Position numbers and translations under genes: made by a program
The notes under the pieces: model-generated
Database searches by the model: none
Told to the model about the DNA's origin: nothing
The model's input: the letters and a program-made list of their open reading frames with translations, nothing else
Origin: Diphasiastrum complanatum
Taxonomy: Eukaryota > Streptophyta > Lycopodiopsida > Lycopodiales > Lycopodiaceae
Assembly (NCBI GenBank): GCA_029204225.1
Contig: CM055099.1
Location: 58,601,982 to 58,665,981, forward strand
Reading direction: 5' to 3'
Length of the DNA stretch: 64,000 bases
Shown here: positions 52,507 to 63,144 of the stretch, one piece after another
How positions within the stretch are numbered: the first letter of the stretch is position 1
Layout: the number at the start of each line of letters is the position of its first letter

Positions 52507-54440
52507 CGACTGGCCGGTCAGCTATGCGGATCTCACAGAAATGGCCACGGTTTGGGGTTCATCAAGACAACTGTTGTGCAAGGTGCTGCCCACAACGTAA
52601 GCACGGGTGAGTCCACGGTCGGGGTGGTCGACAGAACGGGGGACTTGATGAGTCAAGGTGCTGCCCTTGAGGTGTAAGCATGGTCAGTTCTCGCGGTTCG
52701 GGCTTGGCGCTGTCTGCACGTAGGACGGATGAGGCAAAGTGCTGCCTAGGGAGGTGAAAGCACGGTCTGTATCGGAAATTTCAAGGGAGATTTTCTATGG
52801 AGCAGTTGGTCTTCATTTTGGGACGGCCACCTTCGGAACTGAAACTCACTGAGCATGGGTGATATCTAGAATCTGTGGGGCGGATTTGCAGTTCAAGTAC
52901 TCGCACGTGAACGGCAACGAAACGACTCAATGTTTGCAAAGGATGGATGGCTAGCCTGTTTCTTGGGTTAGTTTCATTTGCGACAACGCCCACCAGACGC
53001 AAGCAGGAAGTCAAAAGTTGGAAAGGGCGATTTCAGGGGAGATCTTCTATGGAGCAGTTGGTCTTCATTTTGGGACGGCCACCTTCGGAACTGAAACTCA
53101 CTGAGCATGGGTGATATCCAGTATCAGTTGGGTTTTTCCTCAAAGGGGAAAGACTAGGATCTTCTTCAGAGATTGGCAACAAGTTGGATCGAGCCATAAT
53201 CCTAGCAGATGGGAAGCAAAGTGTTGGAAAGGCTTTTTGTCCGAAGAACTCTACTCTAAATCCGATTAGCTGATTTTATAAGTGGAGGGAAACTATCACA
53301 CACACCTCTCTCTTGGGGCAAATTTTGAATGAAAGTTGATCAAAATGGGGGCAAATTCAAGGTGACCTAGCCATACTCACATGAGGAGACTGGCGAACTT
53401 TGGACCTAATAAGTTGACAAGTTTTTGTTGTGGAAAGGAAAGTTTGTTATAGGCTTTCTCTGGACCAGCAATGATGAGGAAACATATGAGTACGCTGGTT
53501 TGTGTTACGTGTAAGGCAGCTGATCAATGAAGGAACTGTGAAAGTTGAGTCTTGCATGAGAGACTTGGTATTTCGAACGGACGCTAAGGGACAGTTCGCG
53601 TTGAGATCGGACTAGTGCAAACTCTGGGTGCATGTGTCTGATTCAAAGAGAGCTACTTAAAGCCAAGCTCGATGTACACTTCTTGTTTTGACTGTGAGGC
53701 AACTGACCAGTGATGGAATTGTGAAAGTCAAGTTTTGCGCGACGGACATGGTGCTTCAAACAAACGCGAAGAGATAGTTCGGATGCGGATCAAACTGGTG
53801 CGACCCTTTGGCTTTCCACGAGGTCAATGGTTACATTTGGGCTGATTCAAAGAGCTACTTCAACCTAAGTGAGAGGTGCATTGCGGAGTACTCAATCTTT
53901 GCTTACCTTAAAGAGCCAAGATGGAAAAGTATCAAGATCAGGCTGGGACAAGGAGAGAAATCAAGGTGCAGAAGCAACAAGGCACATAGTGGACCATAAA
54001 GTGGGCAATCAAACGATAAATCCTTTGGCTCAGGGAGCCCTGATACCTGTGCGGAACCGAACAAATCTGGAGCTCAGGGAGCTCAACACAAAGTGCATCA
54101 AGGACAAATCAGGAGCTCAAAGGAGTTCCAAAGTCAAAAGTCAGAAGTGACAGGGGCGAACATTTCAAAGAAAGGCCTCTGTCACCAATTAATAAGGTTT
54201 TTGGGTTTTACGAAAGCGATATCAAATCTACGCTTTTCCCAGACAAAGATATATTTTCAAGTTATGTAATCTTTCAGTACAAAGAGCTGAGCCTCCGACT
54301 TGTGATGTGCCAGCTTCAATGTTAATAAAAAGTGGCCAGTAAATTGAGTACTGTGCCAAGTAGCTTAAATGTATAGTTATTTTAATTGGGAGACACCTTT
54401 ACTTTAATCTGACATCTGATGAGGACATCAGATTTTATAA
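52507..54440 (+). mobile_element. R3 internal region, non-coding
   Basis: The first 260 bp are the R/S leader. An 89-bp block (TCTATGGAGCAGTTGG... to GGTGATATC) occurs twice, at 52778-52866 and 53030-53118. The empty target of element D lies near 53765-53780 (GAGATAGTTCGG) and the empty B1 site near 54286 (AAAGAGCTGAGCC). Frames such as 53808-53999 recur in R2 without signs of protein-level constraint. Confidence 0.85.
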
Positions 54441-54452
54441 AGGTGGGGTGGA
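54441..54452 (+). promoter_or_regulatory. R3 polypurine tract
   Basis: AGGTGGGGTGGA lies directly before the 3' LTR. It is identical in R1 (7877-7888 in reverse) and R2 (26035-26046). Confidence 0.85.
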
Positions 54453-55703
54453 TGTTGTAAAGCTACATTTACAAGCTTTACTTCCGGCGCCATCGGCGCC
54501 AGTTATGTCCCCGGCGCCAACAGCGCCCCTGCTGCTCCCGGTGCCAACGACACCGGCGCCGGCGCCGCTTCCGGCGCCACTGTGACCAGAATCCAGCCGG
54601 CGCCAAGTCCCTATGGCTGAAAATCTTTGATCGGTTCTACCGGAGTCCAGAGAGCTCAGATCGATGTGCAATCACCTCACACGATCTAGGCATGATTAAA
54701 GGAAGCTTGGGGATCAATAAAATCTAGAGAGAAAAAATGACTTTCTAGAAAGAGAAAATTCTAGAGAGAGAAAAACGTGCTTTACCAGCTTAGGTAGAGT
54801 GCTTGGTATGAGGGGGGGTGCCGAATCACACCAATACTATAGGGGAGTGCGGGTTGCGACTCAGGGCGAGCTCCAACCAAGTCTCAGCCTCCCTTGCTGG
54901 AATGTTGTCATGGCTCTCGCCTTGGCATGCTAGCGCTCCGGAGACTAAGGTTGGTCACACACTTGAAATGTAACCTTCTCAGATTTATCAATAAAGTGGG
55001 ATTTCTCTCAAACTGACTCTGATTACCTTCTGGGTTTCAGTGTTCGGTAAAAGCGGCAGTTGTAAGGCCACTTTGAAAATTTTTAACTTGGCACATAGCT
55101 GAGGGTCGTATCCCGGAACGCCAGCGGTATGCCGTCGGGACCATTCGGTCCGTGGCGCCAGCGGTATGCTGTCGAGACCATTTGGTCCAGGAACTGGTTG
55201 TTTCCATATATGTCGCGGCTTGTGGTTCTGAGTGTTCCTTGCATGAACGTGAATGAGTTAATCTCTTGGGGAACGAGCTCTAACCTGTCGGCTGAGTTGG
55301 ATGGCTTGCTTGGGTGGATGTTACCTGTTTATGGCTGTCCAGTCTGGCGGGGCGCCAGGTTGGCTTCCAGCGCTCATGACGAAGCTTTCAGTTGGTTAAG
55401 TCTGATGTAAGTCAGACTGCTTGCTTGGAATGGATGCTACTCGTTTGTAACGAAGCTTCGAGTTGGTTAAGTTTGATGTATGTCGGGCGGCTTACTTGGA
55501 GGGAAGTCACCCACATCGGGACCCCCGATCTGGCATGGCGCCAGGTTGGATCTCAATGTTGGTTTTCGGAACTTCAAGTTAGTTAAGTCTGATCGTTGTT
55601 GGCGAGTTGGCTGCTTGTATATCAAGTGGGTTTGGATGGCAAGAGTTGAAGGTTGGGAAGCTAAGTCGTGGTTCCCGGCTCCCTTTGGGATGCCTGGGCT
55701 ACA
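54453..55703 (+). repeat. R3 3' LTR (1251 bp)
   Basis: TGTTGTAAAG ... GGGCTACA, followed by the GAACT duplication. It differs from the 5' LTR at many positions, including the number of GGCGCC units, so R3 is older than A, B2 and C. Confidence 0.93.
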
Positions 55704-56432
55704 GAACTTCACCACACACCCTACAGGATCTTACTGAGGTGTTGCGATTACACAAGATTGATCAGAGAACAGTATACTTGAAAAATCTATGGCAAGAGCA
55801 CAATGGCATACATCTAACTGAAAAATCTAACTTTTTATTATGAGATTTGAATGTCAGAAATAATTCTAAGTGCTCAGCATGGGAAAAACAGGCTGCTCTC
55901 GGGTAGAGAGAGAAAATCAATGATAGAAAACTCGGGTAGAGAAAGAATGAGTCCAAAACACCAAAATCTCATTATTCACAATATGGCAAAACATGCCAAG
56001 ATTTCCCTACATGAGAAAGACTCGAATTTCTACAGTGGAATTGCATGGAAAGTCCACTTAACTGAGTTAACTCACCTACTAGAGATCCACATGTGTAACT
56101 GCATGCATGGATATTGCATGTACTGCACTGATAATCAGTGCATGCATATCAACTCATAATATTGTCTGGATATGTGTAGATCACAGAAACCACTTTGCAT
56201 GTTGCATGCACTGATTGCATGTGGCTTGCATTCATACAGAAAGACATTGCATGCTATCTAAACTTTTGCATGTCATCAAATTTGAATCTATCTAACTCAA
56301 ACTCGACCTATTCTAGAAGGTTATGTGCTCAATTCACATACCTTTTATGTACAACATAGATTACAATGGAAATAACCATGGACATGGCCCCAAAACTCGA
56401 GATAGGAAGATAATATTTTACTAATCTTCACA

Positions 56433-56911
56433 ATTCTGACTCGGATTTTGCTAGTGATAAAGTAGATTGAAAATCTACAAGTGCATATGTCATATATCTT
56501 GGAGGAAATTTGATATCTTGGCTTTCCAAGAATCAAGATACCATATCACTCTCATCTTGTAAAGTTGAATATAAGGCACTTACTACTACAACAAAAGAAG
56601 TGCTTTGGATCAAGAGGTTGCTTGTGGAGCTAAAGATAATCAAGGAAGATGATCTACCTTTGATCATGTGTGACAATATTCTAGCACAAGCCCTTGCCAA
56701 CAATCCAATATTTCATGCAAGGAGCAAACACATAGAAGTTGCACATCACTTCGTGAGAGAGAAGCTCATTGGAGGGAAAATCTACTTGGAGCATATCGAC
56801 ACATCATCTTGTATTGCAGATTTGCTCACCAAACCTTTGAGCAAAAATTCCTTCATCAAGCATAGAGCCAATCTTGGAATAATTCCAAGATCCATGTTCA
56901 AGTCAACATAG
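56433..56911 (+). pseudogene. Element F: copia RNase H C-terminus
   Basis: The plus-strand frame reads SDSDFASDKVD, a TGA stop (56468-56470), KSTSAY, then ISWLSKNQDTISLSSCKVEYKAL, where the E of the usual SSTEAEY is lost, and CDNILAQ, FHARSKHIEVAHHF and IADLLTKPL, to a natural stop at 56911. It is the last part of a copia pol cut on the left by the E LTR. The stop and the altered RNase H motif make it non-functional. Confidence 0.88.
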
Positions 56912-56926
56912 ATTAATTTTTAGGAG

Positions 56927-57689
56927 TGTTGAAAAATGAAAAATCATCTATCTTGACTTTAGATTTTTGACAAAGTTTTTTCTATGTGTATATGTTATTT
57001 TATATTGTAAATGCCAAATTTGGCCTAGGAGAAACTTGAGCTACATGGGTTTTTCAAGTCTAGTTGGTAATATACAACTTGCATATAGAATGTAAACATA
57101 GAAATATCAATAATAGGCTTGTAGAAACTCGTGGCATATCACATGCAATGGTTGTAAGTGATCCATAGTGACATGCAAGGCATGCACAAAGTGAATTGGA
57201 CACATGCATGATGATTTGTACAATTCTAGTTGAAAATTTGACACTTGAAAAAAGTAGGTAGAAATGCATGCATTATGTAAAGTGACAAATGTCACTAATT
57301 CTCTAGTTGTCACTTTTAGATGTGGATGAAAGTCGGATGGAGATGGTTCTACCTCGAGCTACTCCAAACTCCATAAATATGTGTAGACTCTCTCATAATT
57401 TTTTATGAAGAACCAAGCTTTGAAGCTATTTCATGTCATTTTGGATCTACACCATCGTTTGCTTGAATTTTGCTCTCTCTAACTCGAGTAGAGGCTTATG
57501 CTAATGCATTAAATTCTTGTACTTCTTCTCTCTTGTTAATCAAAGCAATCATTCTTTGATTCTTAGCATGCTAGATTGTGATTTAGCCATAAAATCTTGT
57601 ACTAGATCATGGCATTCAAATCAAAAATCAATTTATGTGCTAAACACAAAGCTTAACAAGATCATTCACACTTGAGGATCATTCTATCT
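56927..57689 (+). repeat. Probable F 3' LTR, right end uncertain
   Basis: A purine tract TTTTTAGGAG precedes TGTTGAAAAATG at 56927, as expected for a polypurine tract and LTR start. Later sequence has CATAAATATG near 57372. No clear matching CA end is seen; a candidate is GATCATTCACA near 57670. No gene is present. Confidence 0.5.
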
Positions 57690-57791
57690 ACAACTTGACT
57701 TGCATGCTCATTGGGCCATGGGCTTATACACGCCAGATGCCATGCCCTCGTCACAACACATTTTATTAGCCAATATTATTTATTTACAACA

Positions 57792-57975
57792 TGTTGGAAA
57801 TACCTCCAACAAAAACATTATCTACTATTCATAAATTAATATCAGATCTGTAGTGTCAGTCTATAGTTCCAGTCTATAGTTCGAAAGATGATTGATCATA
57901 GTATGAAGTAGTAGCTACAACTACATAGATCGACTCTATCTGAACACTTGCGTCGGGACTTTCCAGATTCCAACA
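57792..57975 (+). repeat. Element G 5' LTR (184 bp)
   Basis: It runs TGTTGGAAAT ... GATTCCAACA, with inverted ends TGTTGGAA/TTCCAACA. It is followed after one base by a primer-binding site, so it is a very short copia LTR. Confidence 0.82.
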
Positions 57976-57976
57976 G

Positions 57977-57988
57977 TGGTATCAAAGC
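57977..57988 (+). promoter_or_regulatory. Element G primer-binding site
   Basis: It reads TGGTATCAAAGC, one base from the usual Met-tRNA complement, one base after the LTR. Confidence 0.8.
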
Positions 57989-58003
57989 GTTGGTTACTTA
58001 AAT

Positions 58004-58887
58004 ATGACTTCCATTAGCAGCATCCAATCCAAGATATGGATAGTTCTTGAAACATATAGGTCAAATTTCTTGGCCTGAAAAGTGAAGACTTCCCTCATCT
58101 TGAATGGAGAAGCTTTATGGCCCTGGGTGGACGACACCGAAGAGAAGTCTACCAGCACAGACAAGGAACTTCACAAATGGAAGGAAAAGAATGACTCATT
58201 TCAATCGAAGACATCATTATTCTTGACCTCGCATCTATCTCTAACGCAAGAGAGGTGTGAGATATCACCAGATTTCTAACCAAGTCACGTAATCAGATCA
58301 TGCTTCTAGAAGATCAGCTTACCTATCTAAGGTGGGATGGCAAAGATCTCACAAGCTTCATCAGAAAGATGAAAAAATTGTTCCTGTCTTTAAAAAACGC
58401 TGGAATAGAACACGTAGTCTCACAAGAAAAGCAGCTTACGTACCTTCTACGCTCTCTACCAAGATCGTTCTAGACAACCCGGACTCTGCTGGCCAAAGAT
58501 CCCGACATGACTTTCGAGAAGGCTACCATTGGCATCAAAGAAGAAGTGGACGCTCGAGAGCACTACGGTGACAAGAACGAGTTAGATCAGGCTCTCTACA
58601 ACAACATAGATCAATCGAAGAAGAAGCCTCAGCCTAAGAGGGAGTCAACCCGAAGACAAGATCAGATCAGTCAGCAGAAAGAGAGAGATCAGGAAGGAAG
58701 ATGGAAGGGCAGGAGCAAACACAAGCAACAAGGCAACGAAAAGAAGACCTGCATGAGATGCAGACGTGATGGCCACACGATGAACACATGTTGGGACAAG
58801 CATTCTAGGAGATGGATCACGACACGAAGTGAGCGGAACTGGAGTGCTATGGCTGAACATCAACAGCAGAGACAAAAGACTACATGA
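58004..58887 (+). pseudogene. Element G gag, frameshifted
   Basis: It starts MTSISSIQSK and changes frame several times: NFLAWKVKTSLILNGEALWPWV, LRWDGKDLTSFIRKMKKLF, then TFEKATIGIKEEVDAREHY. It ends in a basic region with a CCHC knuckle (CMRCRRDGHTMNTC) and a stop at 58887. This is a copia gag of another lineage than A-D. At least two frameshifts break it. Confidence 0.8.
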
Positions 58888-59253
58888 TGTCTTGTGCGTG
58901 CCTACACTACAAAAGATCTACTATCTGTTGCAAAGATAGCAGATGCAGACATGCATGTGACATTCCCGAATGAAACATGCAATGTGGTTGATGTCAGCAC
59001 CAGCATCCCCATTACACAAGACAAGCGCAAAGGCAATTTGTATCACCTAAAGGTATGCCTTGCCATAGAACAAGCTCATCAGATCCATGAGCCTATGAAC
59101 ATTTTATGGCATAGAAGATTGTGTCAACTACTTGATCTGCTCTTCCGCATTACGCCGAGCTTCATTATCCGGCATCAAGAACTACAACAAAAAAGAGCTC
59201 CAACTGCTCCATCTCTTCCAACTGTCAATTTTCAAAAAAACGAACAAATATGA
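58888..59253 (+). pseudogene. Element G protease to pre-integrase fragment
   Basis: The frame from 58894 reads KDLLSVAKIADADMHVTF, the block after protease, KRKGNLYHLKV, and NILWHRRLCQ, where the expected HRRLGH zinc-binding motif begins and is then lost by frameshift. Protease itself and the rest of pol are absent. Confidence 0.8.
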
Positions 59254-59431
59254 TTGTACAAAACAATCATAAAAAGTTATTGATTGCTTAATCCAATGAT
59301 CTATCATGTTCTATGTGTTAGATCTTGATCTAGATGCATTACACTATGATTTAAGCAAGAGCAATGGATCAAATGACTAAAAACTTAGAAGAGCGACCTC
59401 ACACGTGTGGAGGACAGTACCTATACGGACT
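59254..59431. repeat. Short LTR-like fragment with CACACGTGTG
   Basis: A/T-rich sequence carries the palindrome at 59400-59409 followed by GGACAGTAC, in the style of the A, B and D LTRs read in reverse. No LTR ends are visible. Confidence 0.4.
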
Positions 59432-60138
59432 TGTAGTGAGTTTTTTTCCTTGTCTATCCTCAATCCAAGATCTAATCAATCTAGCATCAAGGAGATGAAG
59501 TTAGTTGTCACACGTAGATTCATTCCCATGAGAGCAATAGCATATCTCAAAATTTAGCATGAATGGAAAATTCACATCTAACTCTAACATCCATTAACCC
59601 TAAGCATTAACACTACGATCATTAACACTAAGATCCACAATGAAAATAGCTTACTCTGTGTAATTCCAATAATACTCAGATATAACAATTAGCAAACAGA
59701 ATAAAAACATGAGAGATGGAGGAAAAGTGATAGAGAGCAAGGATATTCATAAATCTATTTCACAAGAGAATCAATCTGCTTTATTGAAATGAAAATATGT
59801 ACATGTGTAGCAAACTCGAGTTGGTTTCTTTTTATAGTAGAGAGGAGGATCCTGGCCTCAAAATCCTATTGGTCCATTTCTACCTCCCTAATTATTCAAG
59901 TTTCAAAAAGAGTGAAAACCATCCAAAATTGGAAGGAAACTCAACTTTATTCACTAACTTGACATTTAGGCCTGTGACATTAAAAGTCCCGCAAAAAGGT
60001 CTTAAGTTCTTTTATTGACTTGTAACTAATCAAATAACTATGTGATCATCGAGTTGGACTTACATCCGCAGGGTGCCAAATCCCTCTCACTTATTAGCTA
60101 GGGTTAGGGTTGCCTCGAGATCCGCAAACCCTCCAACA
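59432..60138 (-). repeat. H-family 3' LTR (707 bp), reverse
   Basis: It runs TGTAGTGAG ... CCCTCCAACA on the plus strand. The left half matches 30105-30447 in inverted orientation. The adjacent purine tract and the primer-binding site beside the other copy support an LTR. A CTAGGGTTAGGGTT stretch near 60101 is too short to be telomeric. Confidence 0.65.
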
Positions 60139-60151
60139 GTATCCCCCACCA
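60139..60151 (-). promoter_or_regulatory. H-family polypurine tract
   Basis: The minus strand reads TGGTGGGGGATAC directly before TGTTGGAGGG. Confidence 0.6.
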
Positions 60152-60784
60152 AAATTGGTGGCGGTCCCACGACACCTGCGAGATGCAGTTACTGTGAGCT
60201 TTTATTTGCATCACGGCAAATCTTTATTAAATGATACTGCACCTTCTCCATGAAATCGAGTCAGGCAGTATTGAAATCTAGGTTGTGCGACAAAAAACAA
60301 CGATGAGCTCCGACGATCCATTTTGAAGTCGTCCAAGCTGTGAATCGAGATTCCCAGGAGCCTCCCATCATTGCAGCACCGGCAGCTGATCCTGAATACT
60401 ATCCGACGCCATTGGCTTATTTGGATCGAATGCCAAAGTGGGAAGGCAATCATCCCATCGCATTGCAACGGACGCCAATAGAGTAAGATCTTTTGCGAAC
60501 AGCACTGATTGCCTCACTGTTGGATCGAGAGTGAATATACTCCCGCTGGTATGCTTGTAAGGCTCGATGGAAGTCCACTGATATCGCCCAGCTATAAGTT
60601 TGGTGGATGATTGGCTAGTTCGACGTATGGATGATAATTTTGTCCATGGCCAATCCCAAATCTTTCCACTTATTTCTGCACGACATTGGTACGTAGTATG
60701 GATCTACATGCAATTGGCGGAGGTTGGCCACATAACTCCTGATGGATTTAACCTTTTTAAACAAATACGTGATTTCCGTCGGAG

Positions 60785-61539
60785 TTATTGGATGATCATG
60801 TATTTGCGTCTATAGATACTCATCACGCTCAAGGGTGGTCGCATCCAATTCACCTTAAAGATGTGTGCGATCTTACTCCGTTGACCCTGGAGCAGCTGCA
60901 CTTGTTGTGTTGCATCATGCATGGCCTTGTGCACTTGGTCTTGGGCGATTGTAAGCGCATTCTGCAGTGAACTAACATAGTCTTCTAGACGATCAACCAA
61001 GTGTTGTGCCTTCTTCTTCTCAGCTTCAGATTTAGCTTCATGCTGCTTGGCGATCTTCAACTCTTTATCCAACTGAATCACTTTCTGGCTATTAAGTGTA
61101 TTCTCAGATCCATATCTGAGATGCGTTGCTCCATTTCTTTTTTCTTATCCAGTATAGACTGGATCACTTACACCAGGCTTGAGACTAAACCTAGAGCATC
61201 ACCAGAATCTACTGTTGTGGAGGTGGTAGCAGCAGAAGGACCTGGTAGTACTGTCTTTGGTTGGCGTGAAGCAAATGCCTGTAATTCCTCTTCTTCAAAG
61301 ATATCTTCCTCTTCATAGCCCTCAAGCACTGTGGCGTCGAACTGCTTTGGTGATTTGACAGCTTGCCCGATCCGAATTGTGGCTAGTGTTTGAGCTACTG
61401 AGGTTTCAAATATCCAAAGTAAAAGATGTGGCACAAAAATGAAAATGCTGAAAAAATATCTCAACTGAAAGATGTGCAAAAAAATGAAGATGTCGAAAAA
61501 GTGAAGCGAATATTGCAAAAAAAAGAAAAAGTTCTTCAA
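60785..61539 (-). pseudogene. Decayed protein with acidic segment and coiled coil, probably H internal
   Basis: The minus strand gives two pieces. 61539-61168 contains FDATVLEGYEEEDIFEEEEL and a Ser/Thr-rich tail ending VSSLV. After a stop and a frame change, 61081-60785 contains LDKELKIAKQHEAKSEAEKK and VDRLEDYVSSLQNALTIAQD, a clear heptad-type coiled coil. Between them VIQSILDKKKEMEQRISDMD is readable. I do not recognise the family. Its position inside the H LTR on the same strand suggests an H-encoded or captured protein. Confidence 0.45.
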
Positions 61540-62791
61540 TACGTGGATTATTGTTCAAGACTTTCTTTTTTCCTCCAATCAGCTGCACAGATGAGCAAAG
61601 ATTGGGGATACTACGGTGGAAAGGCAAAAGGAAGAGAGGAGCAAAATTGATGAGTAATGAGCATATGAACAATACTCAACATCTTTGTTCGAGAATCATG
61701 ATGATTTGACACGTATTGCCCTATTTTATTTTGCATGGTATCTTGTGGATGTGAATTGGATTGCCCAACAAGGAGCTTCCAATCTTTTTTCAACTTCAGC
61801 AACATAAAAGTTGTAACTCAAATGAGTAATTACAAAGTAACTCAAAGGACTAAAACCAAAAGAATATATTCTTGACCTGATTGAAATAGTGCTCTGAAAC
61901 TCCAACTGATTATGACATATCATTCTCAAGTCTGGGTTAATACGCAACGTAACTAAGGAGGCATGCAATCTTCAATCATGCATAGCGCAGACCAGATTCT
62001 GTAACATTCCTAGTCCCTTCCTCACTGCCTAGGAGTAAGTACAGGCACATTCAAAAACATACGTCCACATTAGCTTTTTTAGCTTTATACAGAGACCAAT
62101 GTACTCCGTTGTCACCTCTCCAGACATGGAGTGCAGAATTGATCATAATGAAGACATGGACGAAAGAGAACGCATTCTCAAACTGATTATGAACCCTACG
62201 TTATTACCTTTAGTTCTTGCATTCTGAAGTATTAGCTTGAAAATCTCCTGATTTTAATCAGCAAACTGTCCACCAAAATTTAGGAAAATAATAATGTGAC
62301 TTGAATGTACGTCCACTTTCAAGATGGCAGTAACTAATGTTTCATGTATGCAATTGTTTTCTTTCTTGAAATATGCCTGAATTCAAAATGCAGGGAAAAA
62401 TGTTTATGCCCACGCAAGAACATGGACTTTCCAAGCACATAGTTCAAATTGTAGCAATGACATACATGTCCGAAGCAAGAACTAAGACCTCATCACAGAA
62501 CTCTGGTAAAAAGATGTCATTCATCACCAGGTAAGAACAAAAAACTTTTGTGAAAATTGTAACAGATTCAACTTAACAGCCTACTTGCTCATTGACTGAA
62601 CCATCTACCTTCCTAAGACCCAATAAAGGTTGACATCGGCAAGCTTACCTCCACAAATGCCATGCAAAGCTCAGTAAAAATTCATTTCGTGATGTCCAGA
62701 CTCTGCTCAAACTTAAAGAAGCATGATGGTGCAAGCCAATAGCAATGTTCAATAAAATTTGAAAAAGACCTAATAAAATGGAAAAAGCAAT
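61540..62791. other. Non-coding; probably includes the 3' UTR of the PDI gene
   Basis: No transposon motif or supported frame is seen. The part next to 62791 should be the 3' untranslated region of the gene on the minus strand; where it ends cannot be told. Confidence 0.5.
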
Positions 62792-63144
62792 TTATTCCTG
62801 CTTCAAGAATGAGGAGAGAACATTTCTTTTGACTGTGAGCTCGTCAATTTTTGAAGGATGGACAGCCTGCAAAACAGGAGGCTTCAACTTACTCATTAAC
62901 ACTAAACAAAGCCAGAACATCTTAATTAACAAAAACCCAAAGTCTGCATAAGAAGTAAATTTACCAGATAACAAGCGTGGACTCTAATAATGGATTGCTA
63001 ACAAATGAAATTGCAGGCAACTACAGACAAACAGTTGGCCTTACCCCAGACAGGATTCTCTGTAAGCGATCATACTCCTTCCTTGGATACTCTTCGCCTT
63101 TTGCAATCACGTTCTTCAGGATCTTAATGTAGATCTTCCCATAC
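62792..63144 (-). CDS. Protein disulfide isomerase, PDIL2-1 / ERp29-C type, last two exons
   Basis: These minus-strand exons are 63144-63045 (100 nt) and 62866-62792 (75 nt with TAA). The first begins after TTCGTAG and ends before GTAAGG. The second begins after TTTTGCAG. The splice phase fits: one base completes an earlier codon, then whole codons follow. The protein pieces, YGKIYIKILKNVIAKGEEYP, KEYDRLQRILSG and VHPSKIDELTVKRNVLSSFL, match the helical ERp29-like C-terminal domain of plant PDIs that also carry two thioredoxin domains and act in oxidative folding in the ER lumen. The last residues are KQE with no KDEL signal, as in several plant PDIL2-1 proteins. The thioredoxin exons lie beyond the window. 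Confidence 0.85.

Larger units (their letters stand above)
51257..55703 (+). mobile_element. R3: complete R-family element (non-coding, LARD-like), TSD GAACT
   Basis: This 4447-bp element has exact duplications GAACT (51252-51256, 55704-55708), LTRs of 1236 and 1251 bp, a primer-binding site, a 1960-bp interior and a polypurine tract. The interior has no gag, protease, integrase or RT motif in any frame. It must have moved using proteins of another element, as proposed for large retrotransposon derivatives. It is the reference copy for the family: R1 and R2 are the same but broken by other insertions and the inversion. Confidence 0.93.
51231..56432 (-). repeat. Element E 5' LTR, about 750 bp, split by R3
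   Basis: It starts TGTGAAGTTTTTAG at 51231, is interrupted at GAACT by R3 (51257-55703), resumes at TTCACCACACACC after the GAACT duplication, and ends CTAATCTTCACA at 56432. Matching TGTGAAG/CTTCACA ends and the adjacent primer-binding site identify it as an LTR. 55709-56432 contains many GCATG words and short frames without support. Confidence 0.75.

Noticed and set aside
53808-54150. Conserved small gene inside R2 and R3
   Set aside because: The same frame is open in both copies, but most differences change amino acids and an overlapping frame is equally open.
60090-60115. TTAGGG-like repeat suggesting interstitial telomere
   Set aside because: Only two units, not an array; it lies within the probable H LTR.
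60310-60483. Plus-strand frame with AAPADPEYYPTPLAYLDRMP
   Set aside because: It looks protein-like but has no start codon of its own, no recognised family, and lies inside the probable H interior.
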